Source: Nonomuraea cavernae
GTDB taxonomy: Bacteria; Actinomycetota; Actinomycetes; Streptosporangiales; Streptosporangiaceae
Assembly (NCBI RefSeq): GCF_014646355.1
Contig: NZ_BMNH01000010.1
Span: 124,001-188,000, forward strand
DNA length: 64,000 bases
Reading direction: 5' to 3'
Position numbers and translations under genes: made by a program. Of the stretch, positions 17,601 through 26,302 are shown in pieces. How positions within the stretch are numbered: the first letter of the stretch is position 1; each line of letters starts with the position of its first letter. Under the pieces are notes generated by a model that had not been told where the DNA came from, searched no databases, and saw nothing but the letters and a program-made list of their open reading frames with translations.

Positions 17601-19374
17601 CGGCGCCGGCACGACCGCGCTGACGAACCTGTACGCGGGCAACGTCGTCTGGGGCTACAACGCCTACTCCAACCCGTCGCGTGGCGCGCAGACGTTCGCC
17701 CGGATGACCTACAACAGCCTCGACACCAGCGCCGCCTCCCTCGGCTACGGCTGGTCCCTGCAGACCTCCACGCTGACCAAGCTCGGCTCGCAACTACAGT
17801 TCCACCCGCCCGGCCAGGACTGGCCCAGCCAGGTCAGGCTGACCGACGGGGACGGCACCACCCACGTGTGGACGCTCCCCGAAGAGCAGAACCCGCAGGA
17901 GTGCGACTACGACACCTGCGCCTACACCCACCCGCGCGGCGTGCACCTGTACCTGCAGCGGGTCGACCCGTCCTCCTTCCCGCCCGAGCAGCGTGAGCTG
18001 GCCGAGCAGCGGCGCTGGGTGTTCACCAAGCCGGACCGCACCCAGTTCTTCTTCGACGGTGAGGGCTTCCAGTCGGCGATCGTCGACAAGAACGGCAACA
18101 CCATGTCGTTCGGCTACGAACGCCGTAAGTCCGCCAACAAGCCGACCAAGTTCCTGCAGTTCATCACCGACGCGGCCGGCCGCAGGACGCTGTCGCTGAC
18201 GTACTTCGAGAAGGGCCAGGACTACACCTACATCGACGACGACGGGTCAGAGGCGTCCGGAAACAAGCTGACCAACCCGCACATCATCGACAACGTCGAG
18301 TCGATCACCGACATCGCCGGTCGCAAGGTCACCTTCGCCTACACCGACAAGGGCCTGATGGCCAAGATGGTCGACGGCGCCGGTGACGACGACGCCAAGA
18401 CGTTCCGGTTCACCTACGACGCCACCCAGGGCAACAAGAACGTCAAACTCGTCGCCGTCACCGACCCGCGCGGCAACACCACCGACCTGGCCTACTACGA
18501 GGCGCCGGTCGACCCCAAGGACAAGTGGAAGGTCGAGACCCTCACCGACCGGCTCGACGGAGTGACCCGCTTCGACTACGTCGACCCGGACGGCCCGCAG
18601 GGCGGCGTCATGCACGCCACCGTCACCGACCCGCTCCAGCACGCCACCCAGTACGTGCTCGACGCTTACGGCAGACCGCAGTCGATCACCAACGCCAAGA
18701 ACGAGACCACCGCGCTGGAGTGGGACCCCGACCACAACGTCACCAAACTGACCGAGGCCAACGGCGCGTACGCGACCTGGACCTACGACCAGAAGACCGG
18801 GTACCCGCTGGAACTGCGCGACGCCGAGGCCAACCACAACGACACGCCCGCCACCGTGTTGACCTACCAGACCGGGCTGAACGGCTACATCGCCGACCTG
18901 GTCGGGAAGACCTCACCCGAGGGGCGCAGGTGGGCCTTCGGGTACGACGCCCACGGCAACCTCACCACCGTCACCGACCCGCTCGGCGTGGAATCGGCAG
19001 CCGCGGGCGACTACACCACGTCCTACGCCTACGACCCGCTCGGTCAGCTGACCACGGCCACCGACGCCAACGGCAACGCCACCACCTTCGGCGACTACCA
19101 CCCCTCCGGCTACCCGGAGAAGATCACCGACGCGTACCAGCAGGTCACCACCACCGCCTATGACGTGCGCGGCAAATGTGCTGTCGGTCACCGACGCCCT
19201 GGGCAAGACCACCACCCAGACCTACGACATCTTCAAACGGCCGCTGGAATCGAAGGTGCCCAAGGACCAGGACACGGGTGTGTTCATCACCACCCCGGCG
19301 CCGGTCTACGACCCCAACGACAACATCACCCAGGCGACCGCGCCCAACGGCGCCGTCTCCACCGCCATGTATGA
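14647..19374 (+). CDS. Secreted RHS/YD-repeat toxin, N-terminal part (frameshifted gene)
   Basis: First part of a giant toxin-delivery protein. The GTG at 14647 follows GAGGAGGAG by 6 nt; an ATG at 14626 is in frame but lies upstream of that site. A signal peptide follows an Arg-rich start (LIALSVTLTLVFSLAPAPPALA). Two DNRLRE-type modules (about residues 350-530 and 655-835; NRSLLHFNLP and TRAVVSFDDF), an Fn3-like stretch between them, then the RHS core from about residue 965 with many YD repeats. The frame is lost at 19174-19176, where AAA stands in a place that should read GGC-AAT-GTG (G-N-V); the last about 66 codons up to 19374 are out of frame. See the next entry for the remainder. Confidence 0.85.
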   Translation: MPLPSREQPADPPPVSPVRRFRTRLRRLIALSVTLTLVFSLAPAPPALARSSGSASGEPGVLDRVATWASSQVAKWFAEEPKGEMLPASGEIFLPGRSAAAPPAERTAAAPPGKRVKELTGKRSRFATVYELEDGRSQAEVSSQPINYRTGKGDWQPIDIQVETSSQDGFTHGNDKTGFDTRFGDKSDKLLRVKLGDRQVTLGVPGEVRQVTPKVDGSTVTYPGVWDGVDVIYKLTSEGVKEFLVLTGPPAAGTQFAFTVKTGGVRAEAGQDGSIAFIGEDGTAAFTIPKPFMIDAEKDPTSPYGMRHSDAVTQTVTKQGAETTITLTPDAGWLAAPERKWPVVIDPTLRISPETQDAYVDSSKKTTNYDAAWQLPVGKTGAGAINRSLLHFNLPMPLGTQVDQARLETYFDQALGEAGPVTVEAREITGDWDSWTVTWNNQPAVAATAAATVTRQPGELSRWHAFDVTGVVNAWMTSEGDTPGFMLKAADETNAAPVGGPVYESSEDVYGGDGMFGETVNHPRLVVTYGTPSVTLQPVTTATSVGASLSWTAYDDPTPGDDSDDLAGYELYRTCPSGCQLGDGHSSSGDTLVTSLPEDVTAFVDTSSGGATDAVADPSYIHQATYWVEAVLKNGQRSASQEMTVILPRPGQIAKTLYGGADTTLSSGEPGTGHDEVAGQKRLQVGNTTTTLGNTRAVVSFDDFADQIPADAQISETTLSLWSASSTGTGASFDAHRLTTGFDESATWNTPWTSPGGDVDATVLDSVSGVNAAPGWRRWTVTDAARAWAADPAANKGLLVKVAGEAGTAKQAFSLLSGEADEAVLRPRLRVVYAEQNAGTSAWYVPGTPERMDSGASRQIPLTVTNTTDHVWPAASTAVGYHWKLPDGTDISTSASQVLTALPNDLAPGESAQVYADVTAPAVSGDGTNKVEGVQLVWDVQDTTTNNWKSASHQLPQLPQQIRVDSPTSDLLGLEKFYSYTGKNTGAGTTALTNLYAGNVVWGYNAYSNPSRGAQTFARMTYNSLDTSAASLGYGWSLQTSTLTKLGSQLQFHPPGQDWPSQVRLTDGDGTTHVWTLPEEQNPQECDYDTCAYTHPRGVHLYLQRVDPSSFPPEQRELAEQRRWVFTKPDRTQFFFDGEGFQSAIVDKNGNTMSFGYERRKSANKPTKFLQFITDAAGRRTLSLTYFEKGQDYTYIDDDGSEASGNKLTNPHIIDNVESITDIAGRKVTFAYTDKGLMAKMVDGAGDDDAKTFRFTYDATQGNKNVKLVAVTDPRGNTTDLAYYEAPVDPKDKWKVETLTDRLDGVTRFDYVDPDGPQGGVMHATVTDPLQHATQYVLDAYGRPQSITNAKNETTALEWDPDHNVTKLTEANGAYATWTYDQKTGYPLELRDAEANHNDTPATVLTYQTGLNGYIADLVGKTSPEGRRWAFGYDAHGNLTTVTDPLGVESAAAGDYTTSYAYDPLGQLTTATDANGNATTFGDYHPSGYPEKITDAYQQVTTTAYDVRGKCAVGHRRPGQDHHPDLRHLQTAAGIEGAQGPGHGCVHHHPGAGLRPQRQHHPGDRAQRRRLHRHV

Positions 19375-22300
19375 CCGGGCAGACCAGTTACGCGAATCGA
19401 GCCTGCCCAAGGACAGCGAAAGCGGCGACACGCGCAAGGCCACCTTCACCTGGGACCTGGCCGGCAACCTCAAGACCCAGACCGAGCCCAAGGGCAACCT
19501 GACCGGCGCGGACCCGGCCGAGTTCACCACCACCTACGTCTACGACCCGATCTACCAGCTGACCGACGTCCTCAACGCCGACCAGCACAAGATCACCTAC
19601 GCGTACGACAACGTCGGCAACACCACCAAGGTCATCGACCCCCGCAAGAACACCACCGCCGAAGCCGATCACACGGCGATCTACACCCCCGACCGCAACC
19701 ACCGCGTCACCCAAGTCACCGACGCCGCCGGGCACACGACCCGCGTCGCCTTCGACCTGGACGGGCTGACCGTCGGCCAGACCGACCAGGAAGGCAACAC
19801 CTCGATCACCGGCTACAACGCCCGTGGTGACGTGATCGAGACGAAGGTCCCGCATTCGGAGACCGGCGGCGTGATCAAGTACGTCACCACCCGCTTCGAA
19901 TACGACCAGGTCGGCAACCAGACCAAGACCATCACCCCGCGCGGCGTGGAAACCGCCGACGACCCCACCGACTTCATCAACGAGACCAAGTACGACCAGC
20001 TCAACCGGCCCGTCGAGCAGATCTACCCGTTCGATCCGGACGACCCGGTCTACAACAGCCCCGACAGCGTCTTGTACGCCTACGACGCGGTCTCCCGGCT
20101 GAAGGAGATCTCCCACCCGCCCTCGCACGGCCAGGGCGTCCGCAACGTCTCCACCATGTCCTACTGGGACAACGGCTGGTCCAAGACCACCGCCGACGCG
20201 TGGGACATCAAGACCACCTACGACTACAACCAGCTCGGCCTGCAGACCAACCGCACCGTCACGTCGGCGGGCGGCTCCTCCCAGCGGGCGCTGGACTGGA
20301 CCTACTACCCCGACGGCAAACTCAAGACCCACTCCGACGACGGAACCCCGCTCGGCCTCGACGTCGTCATGGGTGACAACTCCGACACCGGCCAGGTCAC
20401 CGCGGTCGGTTCCTGGACCACCACCTCCGGCGGCACCCCGTCCTCCAACATCGTCGGCCCCCAGGCCACGGTGACCGCCACCGAGGGGTTCGTCGGCTAC
20501 GACTACGCCACCGCCCCCGCCGGCACCGGCCAATCCACGTTCACCTGGAACCTGACCACCCCGAGCGCGGGCAGCTACACCGTTTACGCCCAGTACCCGC
20601 CCGGCGCCACCGCCACCAACGCCACCTACACCATCAACCACGACGGCGGTACCGCCAACGCCACCATCGACCAGAGCCAGAACGCCGGCGACTGGGTCGA
20701 ACTCGGCACCTACGCCTTCACCGCCGGCACCACCGGTTCGGTCACCCTCACCGACGACGCCAACGGCAGCGTGGTGGCCGATGCGGTCAAGCTGGTGCGC
20801 GACAACAGTGGCGAGAGCGACACCGAGGCCAAGGACTTCGCCTACACCTACGACCCCAACGCCAACCTGACCACGATCACCGACAGCTCACCCACCGCCA
20901 AGATCGACCGGTGGGACATCTCCTACACCAACCTCAACCAGGTCCAGCAGGTCCAGGAGAAGCTCAACGGCGCGCTGAAGAACACCACCAGCTACGTCTA
21001 CAACGAAAACAGCGCCGTCACCCAGCGCACCCACGACAAGACGCTGGCCACCTACCGCTACGACATCCGTGACCTGGTCGATGAGGTCGTCAACAAGAAG
21101 AACGCCACCGACACCAACCCCAAGACCACCAGCTACACCTACACCCCCCGCGCCGAACGCCTCCAGGAGACCAAGGCCAACGGCAACACCGTCGACTACG
21201 ACTACTTCCTGTCCGGCGTCCTGCGCCACTCCCTGGAGAAGAAACCCAACGCCACGGTCGTGGCCGAACACACCCTCGGCTACCAGGGCAACCTGCACCG
21301 CGCCCGCGACACCGCCAAAATCCAGAACGCCGACACCCCAGGCGCCTACCTCGAACACGAATACACCTACACCTACGACCCCCGCGACCGCATCGCCAAA
21401 ACGGTGAAAACCCCGATCGGCGGCGGCACCGCGGAAACCGAAACCTACTCCCACGACGCCAACAGCAACGTCTGGCAGCAGGAGGTGCTCGGTAAGCAGA
21501 CCACCTTCACCTACGACCGCAACCGGCTGATGACCTCGGTCAGCGCCGGCCAGACCTCGACCTACACCTACGACCCGTACGGCCGGCTGCGCACCATCCA
21601 GGGCGGCGGCAAAACCTGGGAGAAGTACACCTACGACGGCTTCGACCACGTCACCCGGCACGAGAAACTCGGCGGCGACGGCGTCACCAACACCGTCACC
21701 ATCTACACCTACGATCCGCTCGACCGCACCACCGCCAAGACCGAGAAGGAAGGCACCGCCTCAGCCAAGACCACCACCTACTCCTACCTCGGCCTATCCG
21801 CCGAAGTACTGGACGAAGAGGTGGCCGGCAAGCTGGTCAAGTCCTTCCAGTACAGCCCGTGGGGCGAGCGCCTGTCGCAGGTGAAATTCACCGACGACGA
21901 CCGCGAAGAATCCTCCTACTACGGCTACAACCCGCACACCGACGTCGAACAGATCACCAGCGAGACCGGCGACACCCGCGCCACCTACGGCTACACCGCC
22001 TACGGCAGCAACGACGACAAACTCTTCACCGGCGTCGACAAACCCGATCCGGTGGATCCGACTGCCAAGGAGGAGTACAACCCCTATCGCTTCAACGCCA
22101 AGCGCTGGGACAACTCCACCGGCATGTACGACATGGGGTTCCGCGACTACAGCCCCGGCCTCAACCGCTTCCTCCTCCGCGACACCTACAACGGCGCCCT
22201 GGATGACCTCGGCCTCGGCCTCGACCCCTGGACCAGCAACCGCTACGCCTTCACCGGCGGCAACCCCATCACCGGCATCGAACTCGACGGCCACATCCCC

Positions 22301-23077
22301 GATGATTGGGCGAATGGCAAAAACGGAGGATACACAGCCTGGCGGAAAGACGTCGAAAAGAGAGGTAAGGATCCCAGACACACCAAGGATCCATACATCT
22401 CGAAGACCAAAGCGACGACCCCCCCTTGTATTGGATACGGTTGTGAGAACGACGGCCGCCCCATGAGCGCTACATCCATCGAATACCCGTCCCTTTATGA
22501 CGCCGCCAAAGCTGGTTATACAGCATATTTCGACGCCCTGTTCGGCGAATACGTTGGCTGCGCAAATGGCAATAAAGGTGATTGCGGCTGGGCCGCCGCT
22601 GGCTTCATTCCGTTCACCAAACTGGGGATTCTCGGCAAAAAGGCCCTCCTGAAGCTTTTCGGGAAGGGGTCCGAGGAGGTCGGCAAAGCCGCCAAACGCG
22701 GAAACCTGACCGTTACGGCCACCAACCCTTCGGGGTCAGAACTCGCTGCGGCCCAATATCTCAAAGACGAGGGGTATGACGTTCTGCTCAGGGACCCAAC
22801 CGGTACTCGGGCACAAGGAAATACTAGCGATCTCCTCGTAAACGGGGTTCGATGGGATGTCTATACGCCGACAGGAAAGACAGTAAAGAACATCCTGACC
22901 AACACCGCGAAGAAGCACTCGCAAGTGCACGGGGGAGGGGTGATCGTCGACCTCCGGGGGACTGGGCTCTCCGCCGCCGATTTCGATAATGCCCTCGCGC
23001 GCGTGCAGGGTATGCTGAGGAGCTGGGGCAGAGATCCGAACGGGATCACTGAAATCAAGTTCTTCGGAGACTCTTGA
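19160..23077 (+). CDS. RHS/YD-repeat toxin, C-terminal part with nuclease tip
   Basis: Continuation of the RHS protein in the +1 frame; true homology begins at NVLSVTDALG (about 19177), so the ATG at 19160 is probably not a real start. Contains further YD repeats, a golvesin-like beta domain (about 20455-20805; ATEGFVGYDYATAPAG to VVADAVKLVRD), the conserved RHS core end (NPYRFNAKRWDNSTGMYDMG and RDYSPGLNRFL) and a C-terminal toxin from about 22300. Joined with the first part it gives about 2,809 residues. Whether the frameshift is real or a sequencing error cannot be told from here. Confidence 0.85.
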   Translation: MTCAANVLSVTDALGKTTTQTYDIFKRPLESKVPKDQDTGVFITTPAPVYDPNDNITQATAPNGAVSTAMYDRADQLRESSLPKDSESGDTRKATFTWDLAGNLKTQTEPKGNLTGADPAEFTTTYVYDPIYQLTDVLNADQHKITYAYDNVGNTTKVIDPRKNTTAEADHTAIYTPDRNHRVTQVTDAAGHTTRVAFDLDGLTVGQTDQEGNTSITGYNARGDVIETKVPHSETGGVIKYVTTRFEYDQVGNQTKTITPRGVETADDPTDFINETKYDQLNRPVEQIYPFDPDDPVYNSPDSVLYAYDAVSRLKEISHPPSHGQGVRNVSTMSYWDNGWSKTTADAWDIKTTYDYNQLGLQTNRTVTSAGGSSQRALDWTYYPDGKLKTHSDDGTPLGLDVVMGDNSDTGQVTAVGSWTTTSGGTPSSNIVGPQATVTATEGFVGYDYATAPAGTGQSTFTWNLTTPSAGSYTVYAQYPPGATATNATYTINHDGGTANATIDQSQNAGDWVELGTYAFTAGTTGSVTLTDDANGSVVADAVKLVRDNSGESDTEAKDFAYTYDPNANLTTITDSSPTAKIDRWDISYTNLNQVQQVQEKLNGALKNTTSYVYNENSAVTQRTHDKTLATYRYDIRDLVDEVVNKKNATDTNPKTTSYTYTPRAERLQETKANGNTVDYDYFLSGVLRHSLEKKPNATVVAEHTLGYQGNLHRARDTAKIQNADTPGAYLEHEYTYTYDPRDRIAKTVKTPIGGGTAETETYSHDANSNVWQQEVLGKQTTFTYDRNRLMTSVSAGQTSTYTYDPYGRLRTIQGGGKTWEKYTYDGFDHVTRHEKLGGDGVTNTVTIYTYDPLDRTTAKTEKEGTASAKTTTYSYLGLSAEVLDEEVAGKLVKSFQYSPWGERLSQVKFTDDDREESSYYGYNPHTDVEQITSETGDTRATYGYTAYGSNDDKLFTGVDKPDPVDPTAKEEYNPYRFNAKRWDNSTGMYDMGFRDYSPGLNRFLLRDTYNGALDDLGLGLDPWTSNRYAFTGGNPITGIELDGHIPDDWANGKNGGYTAWRKDVEKRGKDPRHTKDPYISKTKATTPPCIGYGCENDGRPMSATSIEYPSLYDAAKAGYTAYFDALFGEYVGCANGNKGDCGWAAAGFIPFTKLGILGKKALLKLFGKGSEEVGKAAKRGNLTVTATNPSGSELAAAQYLKDEGYDVLLRDPTGTRAQGNTSDLLVNGVRWDVYTPTGKTVKNILTNTAKKHSQVHGGGVIVDLRGTGLSAADFDNALARVQGMLRSWGRDPNGITEIKFFGDS
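22300..23074 (+). other. C-terminal toxin tip of the RHS protein (CdiA tRNase-like)
   Basis: Begins just after the conserved core end IELDGHIPDD. A hydrophobic/linker segment (CGWAAAGFIPFTKLG) is followed by a domain from about 22720: GSELAAAQYLKDEGYDVLL, then NTSDLLVNGVRWDVYTPTGKT, HSQVHGGGVIVDLRGTGL and ITEIKFFGD. This arrangement matches the CdiA C-terminal tRNA nuclease family as I remember it, with DVYTPTG in place of the E-x-K of related PD-(D/E)XK domains. GC content falls abruptly here compared with the RHS core, as expected for exchangeable toxin tips. Confidence 0.65.
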
Positions 23078-23295
23078 TGGCAAAAATGAGGTGTAAATGC
23101 GGCTCGATCCTCCGGGATGACGATCCGGATGATGGCATGCTGCTGCTCACGCGTCGTGAGTTCGATGTCGACCTCGACAGCTCGTTCCTGTTCGGGCAGG
23201 CGCGTGAACTGCTGCGCTGCGGCACATGCGGCCGACTGTGGGCCTTCTGGGTCGAAGGCGGGGCCCCTGTCGAATACCTGAGAGTATCCGAATAG
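23077..23295 (+). CDS. Small zinc-ribbon-like protein, candidate immunity protein
   Basis: 72 residues. The start ATG shares one base with the toxin stop (TGATG), so the two are translationally coupled. A CKCG motif near residue 6 and CGTCG near residue 50 could form a four-Cys zinc ribbon; between them is an acidic segment (DDDPDDG, REFDVDLDSS). Position immediately after a toxin tip is where immunity genes sit. No immunity family could be named with certainty, so the role is inference. AT-richer than the RHS core. Confidence 0.72.
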   Translation: MAKMRCKCGSILRDDDPDDGMLLLTRREFDVDLDSSFLFGQARELLRCGTCGRLWAFWVEGGAPVEYLRVSE

Positions 23296-23303
23296 CTTGC
23301 GAT

Positions 23304-23342
23304 CGCCCCCGTCCGACCGCTACAAGGCGGACGGGCGGGGGT
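23304..23342 (+). terminator. Hairpin after the candidate immunity gene
   Basis: GCCCCCGTCCG and CGGACGGGCGGGGG can pair as a long GC-rich stem (one bulge) with a loop of about 12 nt, about 10 nt after the stop. It closes the toxin-immunity transcription unit. Confidence 0.6.
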
Positions 23343-23373
23343 AGTCCATATCGATTCAAGCATTCAACAGGTA

Positions 23374-24345
23374 CTACATCCGTAGATTCGGTGGGATCGG
23401 GTGTCCGCGGGCGCGGTAGTGGCTGATCATCGCTCTGGTCTGGTGGACGCGCCGGAACAGGGACCAGGTCAGGACGTGGTCGACGGTGCTGGTAGCGGGG
23501 ATGAGGAGTCTGGCCAGGACGTGGCAGATCTCGATGACGGAGGGGTCGATCAGGACGGTGAGGGGTGGCGCGCGGTGCGGTGCGCGTGGTCTTTTCCCTG
23601 GTCGTCGTCTTGGCCGGGTGGGTCTTGTGGCGGGTCGTCGGGTAAGCGGGCTCGGGTGACGGCCAGGAAGGCCAGGGCGAGCATGACGATGGTGACGTGC
23701 CGCTGCCAGCCGGGCCAGGTGCGGACCTGGTATTGGGTGAGGCCGAGCAGGTCCTTGCCGGTCTCGTTGTTCTCCTCGATCTTCCAGCGCGTACCGGCGA
23801 CGTAGATGAGCTCGGTGACGGGGGTGCCATGGCGGGCGTGGGCGAGGAAGAACTCGATCTCGCCGGGGTGAGTCACGCTGCGGCGGATCAGCAGGATGTG
23901 GGCAGTTCGGGGGCCGGGTCCTGGCCGCTGACGGTGACGGCGACCGGGGTCCAGTCGTACTCGCGCGGGCCTTTGCTGCCGTAGCCGCAGGAACGGCGTT
24001 CCCAGATCGAGGGGTCGCCGTGGGCGAGCAGCCGGTCCAGGACGTGCTGGACGGGTTCGGTCTGACCATGCGCGGTGGTCAAGGGCAGATCGAGGGGGCG
24101 GCCATCAGGTAACGGATGGAGCGCTGGTGGCAGAAGGCGCGAAGGTGCGGGTCACGGCCGTAGCCGGAGTCGGCGGCCAGGTAACCGAACGGGGTGGCGG
24201 CGGCCAGTTCCTCTACGAGCATGGCGGCCGCCAGGGCGGGCTTGGTGGCGAAGGTGACCTGCTCGGGGATGTGCGCCTCGGCGCACCGGGCGGGGTCGCC
24301 GGTCGAGTCGCGCGATTCTTTCGCTTTTACTCCGTTCAATTTCAT
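23374..24345 (-). pseudogene. Decayed IS701-like transposase
   Basis: Minus-strand pieces of one DDE transposase are spread over different frames: IPEQVTFATKPALAAAML and YLAADSGYGRD (24079-24345, with a probable catalytic Asp), TAHGQTEPVQHVLDRLLA (23888-24082), GTRWKIEENNETGKDL and QYQVRTWPGWQRH (23550-23910, with the catalytic Glu), and VIEICHVLARLL plus TVDHVLTWSLFRR (23374-23600). At least three frameshifts separate them. The N-terminal third is missing; similarity stops near 24305, where the sequence becomes AT-rich. No terminal inverted repeats could be recognised. Non-functional. Confidence 0.8.
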
Positions 24346-24643
24346 GCGAGTCCTCCATGAGGCTTCAGGGATTCCAATGGTTCAATCTAGAGAGCTCATC
24401 TCAATGCTTGACCCGGGCATGAATCCGATAGCGCCCATGGGCTTAATCGAGCGCCAATGGAGTGAGCTTATCGAAGCTCTCCGAAGTGTTCCCTGCAGAG
24501 GCGGTCTAGGAGTTTATCCTGGACCGCCGCTGTCTTTTACTTGCCTGGCACGGCGACCAGAGGGTAATGTAAGTCTTGTTCATGCGTTCTGGCGCCGCAT
24601 CACTTCAACTTCAAATCTATCTGAATCGATCGGAGAAATCTGA
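24344..24643 (+). CDS. Uncertain small ORF, possibly a truncated immunity-like gene
   Basis: An open frame of up to 99 residues whose first part abuts the broken transposase. The portion from about 24377 (MVQSRELISML, then ERQWSELIEALRSVP) could be protein-like, but there is no clear Shine-Dalgarno and codon use is atypical for this chromosome. The 333-bp stretch 24346-24678 holds nothing else that can be identified. Kept because it lies in a toxin-immunity graveyard. Confidence 0.25.
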   Translation: MRVLHEASGIPMVQSRELISMLDPGMNPIAPMGLIERQWSELIEALRSVPCRGGLGVYPGPPLSFTCLARRPEGNVSLVHAFWRRITSTSNLSESIGEI

Positions 24644-24678
24644 TTGCTCTTCATGAAGGTCACGATGAGGTATGTAAA

Positions 24679-25095
24679 GTGGATGCTGAGAATCCGTCGA
24701 ACGCCGAAGATGCTGTCACTACTGGGCGCAAAGAGGTCTGCGCAATTGTTCTCAGACATGCCGGAGATCATTCCCAGTATGAGATCGAGATAAAGAGACG
24801 CGGCGAGACCGCACTGGTCGTACAGGCCGAGGGAGATTACGAAGAGGCCTTGCAAATGATGAGGGCACAGCTAGAGGAGCGCAACCTCCTGCTCCTTATC
24901 AACAGATATCGAAAAAGCGCTTTCGTCAGTACGATGGCACGCCAGATGAGCGACGGTCAGGCCTGCTATCTCGTCCGGATGGGGCGGCCTGTGAGTCGCA
25001 GGCAAATAGTGGACAGTTTCGATCCTGCACCTGCCCGTGAAGTAGTCACACAACGCGAAGCTGATGAGTTCTTGGAGCGGTGGCTCAACTCATAA
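24679..25095 (+). CDS. Hypothetical 138-residue protein, possible orphan immunity protein
   Basis: GTG start with GAGG 8 nt upstream. The protein is soluble, acidic at the start, with QYEIEIKRRGETALVVQAEGDYEEALQ as a beta-hairpin-plus-helix, RNLLLLINRYRKSAFVS in the middle and ADEFLERWL at the end. No known domain is recognised. GC content is clearly lower than in housekeeping neighbours, matching the toxin tip and the 72-residue candidate immunity gene upstream, so it probably came with the same accessory cluster. Confidence 0.6.
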   Translation: MDAENPSNAEDAVTTGRKEVCAIVLRHAGDHSQYEIEIKRRGETALVVQAEGDYEEALQMMRAQLEERNLLLLINRYRKSAFVSTMARQMSDGQACYLVRMGRPVSRRQIVDSFDPAPAREVVTQREADEFLERWLNS

Positions 25096-25169
25096 AAGAA
25101 TCCTTTTTTGTGCGGCTCGGCAGGCAGACGCCCGCACCAGCACGGGCATGTGCAGCGAGCGGCACCGCG

Positions 25170-26162
25170 CTATCGGCGGGACCCAGAGTGAGATATGAGG
25201 CGGTCGAAGACCTCACTCAGGGAGGCCGTGGTGAGATCGCGGACCCGGGCGTACTCCGCCTCCGGATACTGCCGTGGCCCGTTCTCGATCAGCAGGATCA
25301 GGTAGAGGTAGGCCCGGTAGAGGTCGAGCCGGGTCAGCGCGGCCGGGGTGAGTTCCAGCGGGGCCACCTCGCGGTAGCCGGCCAGCAGCGGGTCGTCCTC
25401 GCGCAGCTCGCCGAAGATGGTCGGTGTGACGAACTCGGCCAGCGGGTCGCCCCAGAAGGCCCGTTCGTGGTCGATGATGGCCTGGATCCGGGGGGTTCCC
25501 GTGAGGTCGAGGAAGACGTTGCCCGCCCAGACGTCGAAGTGCACCAGCTGCGGGGTCGTCACCTCGTCCAGCACCGGCGAGGTCGCCGTGACGAGCGCGG
25601 CGATCTCGCCGACGGGCAGTGGCAGCGGTGTCGGGTAGCGCTCGGTGTCGCCGAGTAACGCGTTCATCATGGCCAGGTACGCCTCTCGCCAGGTGGCGCC
25701 GGTGATGCCCGCGTGCGGATAGCCGAAGACGTCGCCGGTCACCGCGTTGAGCCGGGCCAGCAGCCGGCCCAGTTCGCGGCGCAGCCCGGCCGCGCCGTCG
25801 GGCGACGCGCCGTTCCACGAGACGCCGTCGAGCGCGCCGAGCATCAGGTAGTCGCCGCCCAGCACCGGATCGTCGAACCCGGCGACCAGCAGCTCGGCCA
25901 CCGGAACGCCCGCGGCGGCCGCCAGCTCGTAGACCACCGCCTCCATGCGCAGCAGATTGCGCTCGTAACTGAGCTGCTCCAGCTCCGGTGGCGGCGACAG
26001 CTTGAGCACCACGTCGCGGCCGTCGTCGAGGGACAGCCGCCAGACCGCGTTGGCGTAGCCGTCGGTCAGCTCGGCCGAGGCGCTGACCCCGGCGCCCACG
26101 GCGCGGCGGGCTAGGGCGTCGAGCTGACCGGGGGAGAGGCGGCGTTTCGTCCTGCTGTCCAC
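25170..26162 (-). CDS. Aminoglycoside/fructosamine-type phosphotransferase (APH family)
   Basis: 330 residues of the APH/choline-kinase-like fold. Visible elements: an ATP-lobe segment DVVLKLSPP (Lys), the catalytic loop HFDVWAGNVFLD (Brenner motif H-x-D-x4-N) and DHERAFWGDPLAEF (metal-binding Asp). GTG 26162 is chosen because the family fold begins soon after (LSPGQLDALARRAVG); a GTG at 26183 is also possible. The substrate cannot be told; these genes are often misnamed as antibiotic resistance. Same strand as, and downstream of, cebR. Confidence 0.82.
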   Translation of the reverse strand: MDSRTKRRLSPGQLDALARRAVGAGVSASAELTDGYANAVWRLSLDDGRDVVLKLSPPPELEQLSYERNLLRMEAVVYELAAAAGVPVAELLVAGFDDPVLGGDYLMLGALDGVSWNGASPDGAAGLRRELGRLLARLNAVTGDVFGYPHAGITGATWREAYLAMMNALLGDTERYPTPLPLPVGEIAALVTATSPVLDEVTTPQLVHFDVWAGNVFLDLTGTPRIQAIIDHERAFWGDPLAEFVTPTIFGELREDDPLLAGYREVAPLELTPAALTRLDLYRAYLYLILLIENGPRQYPEAEYARVRDLTTASLSEVFDRLISHSGSRR

Positions 26163-26302
26163 GGAATCTGATTGTGATCGCACGCGCCGCTGACGGCCAG
26201 CCCTCCACGGACCGCCGTCCCGCGCGAGCATCGTCCGCGGCGCCGCGCAGGCCGGCTCGCGGCGGACCAGACGCCCAGGCCGGCTCGCGGGGCATTGGAC
26301 GC

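Noticed and set aside
25170..26162. Antibiotic-resistance interpretation of the phosphotransferase
   Set aside because: The APH fold alone does not show aminoglycoside specificity; no resistance context is present.
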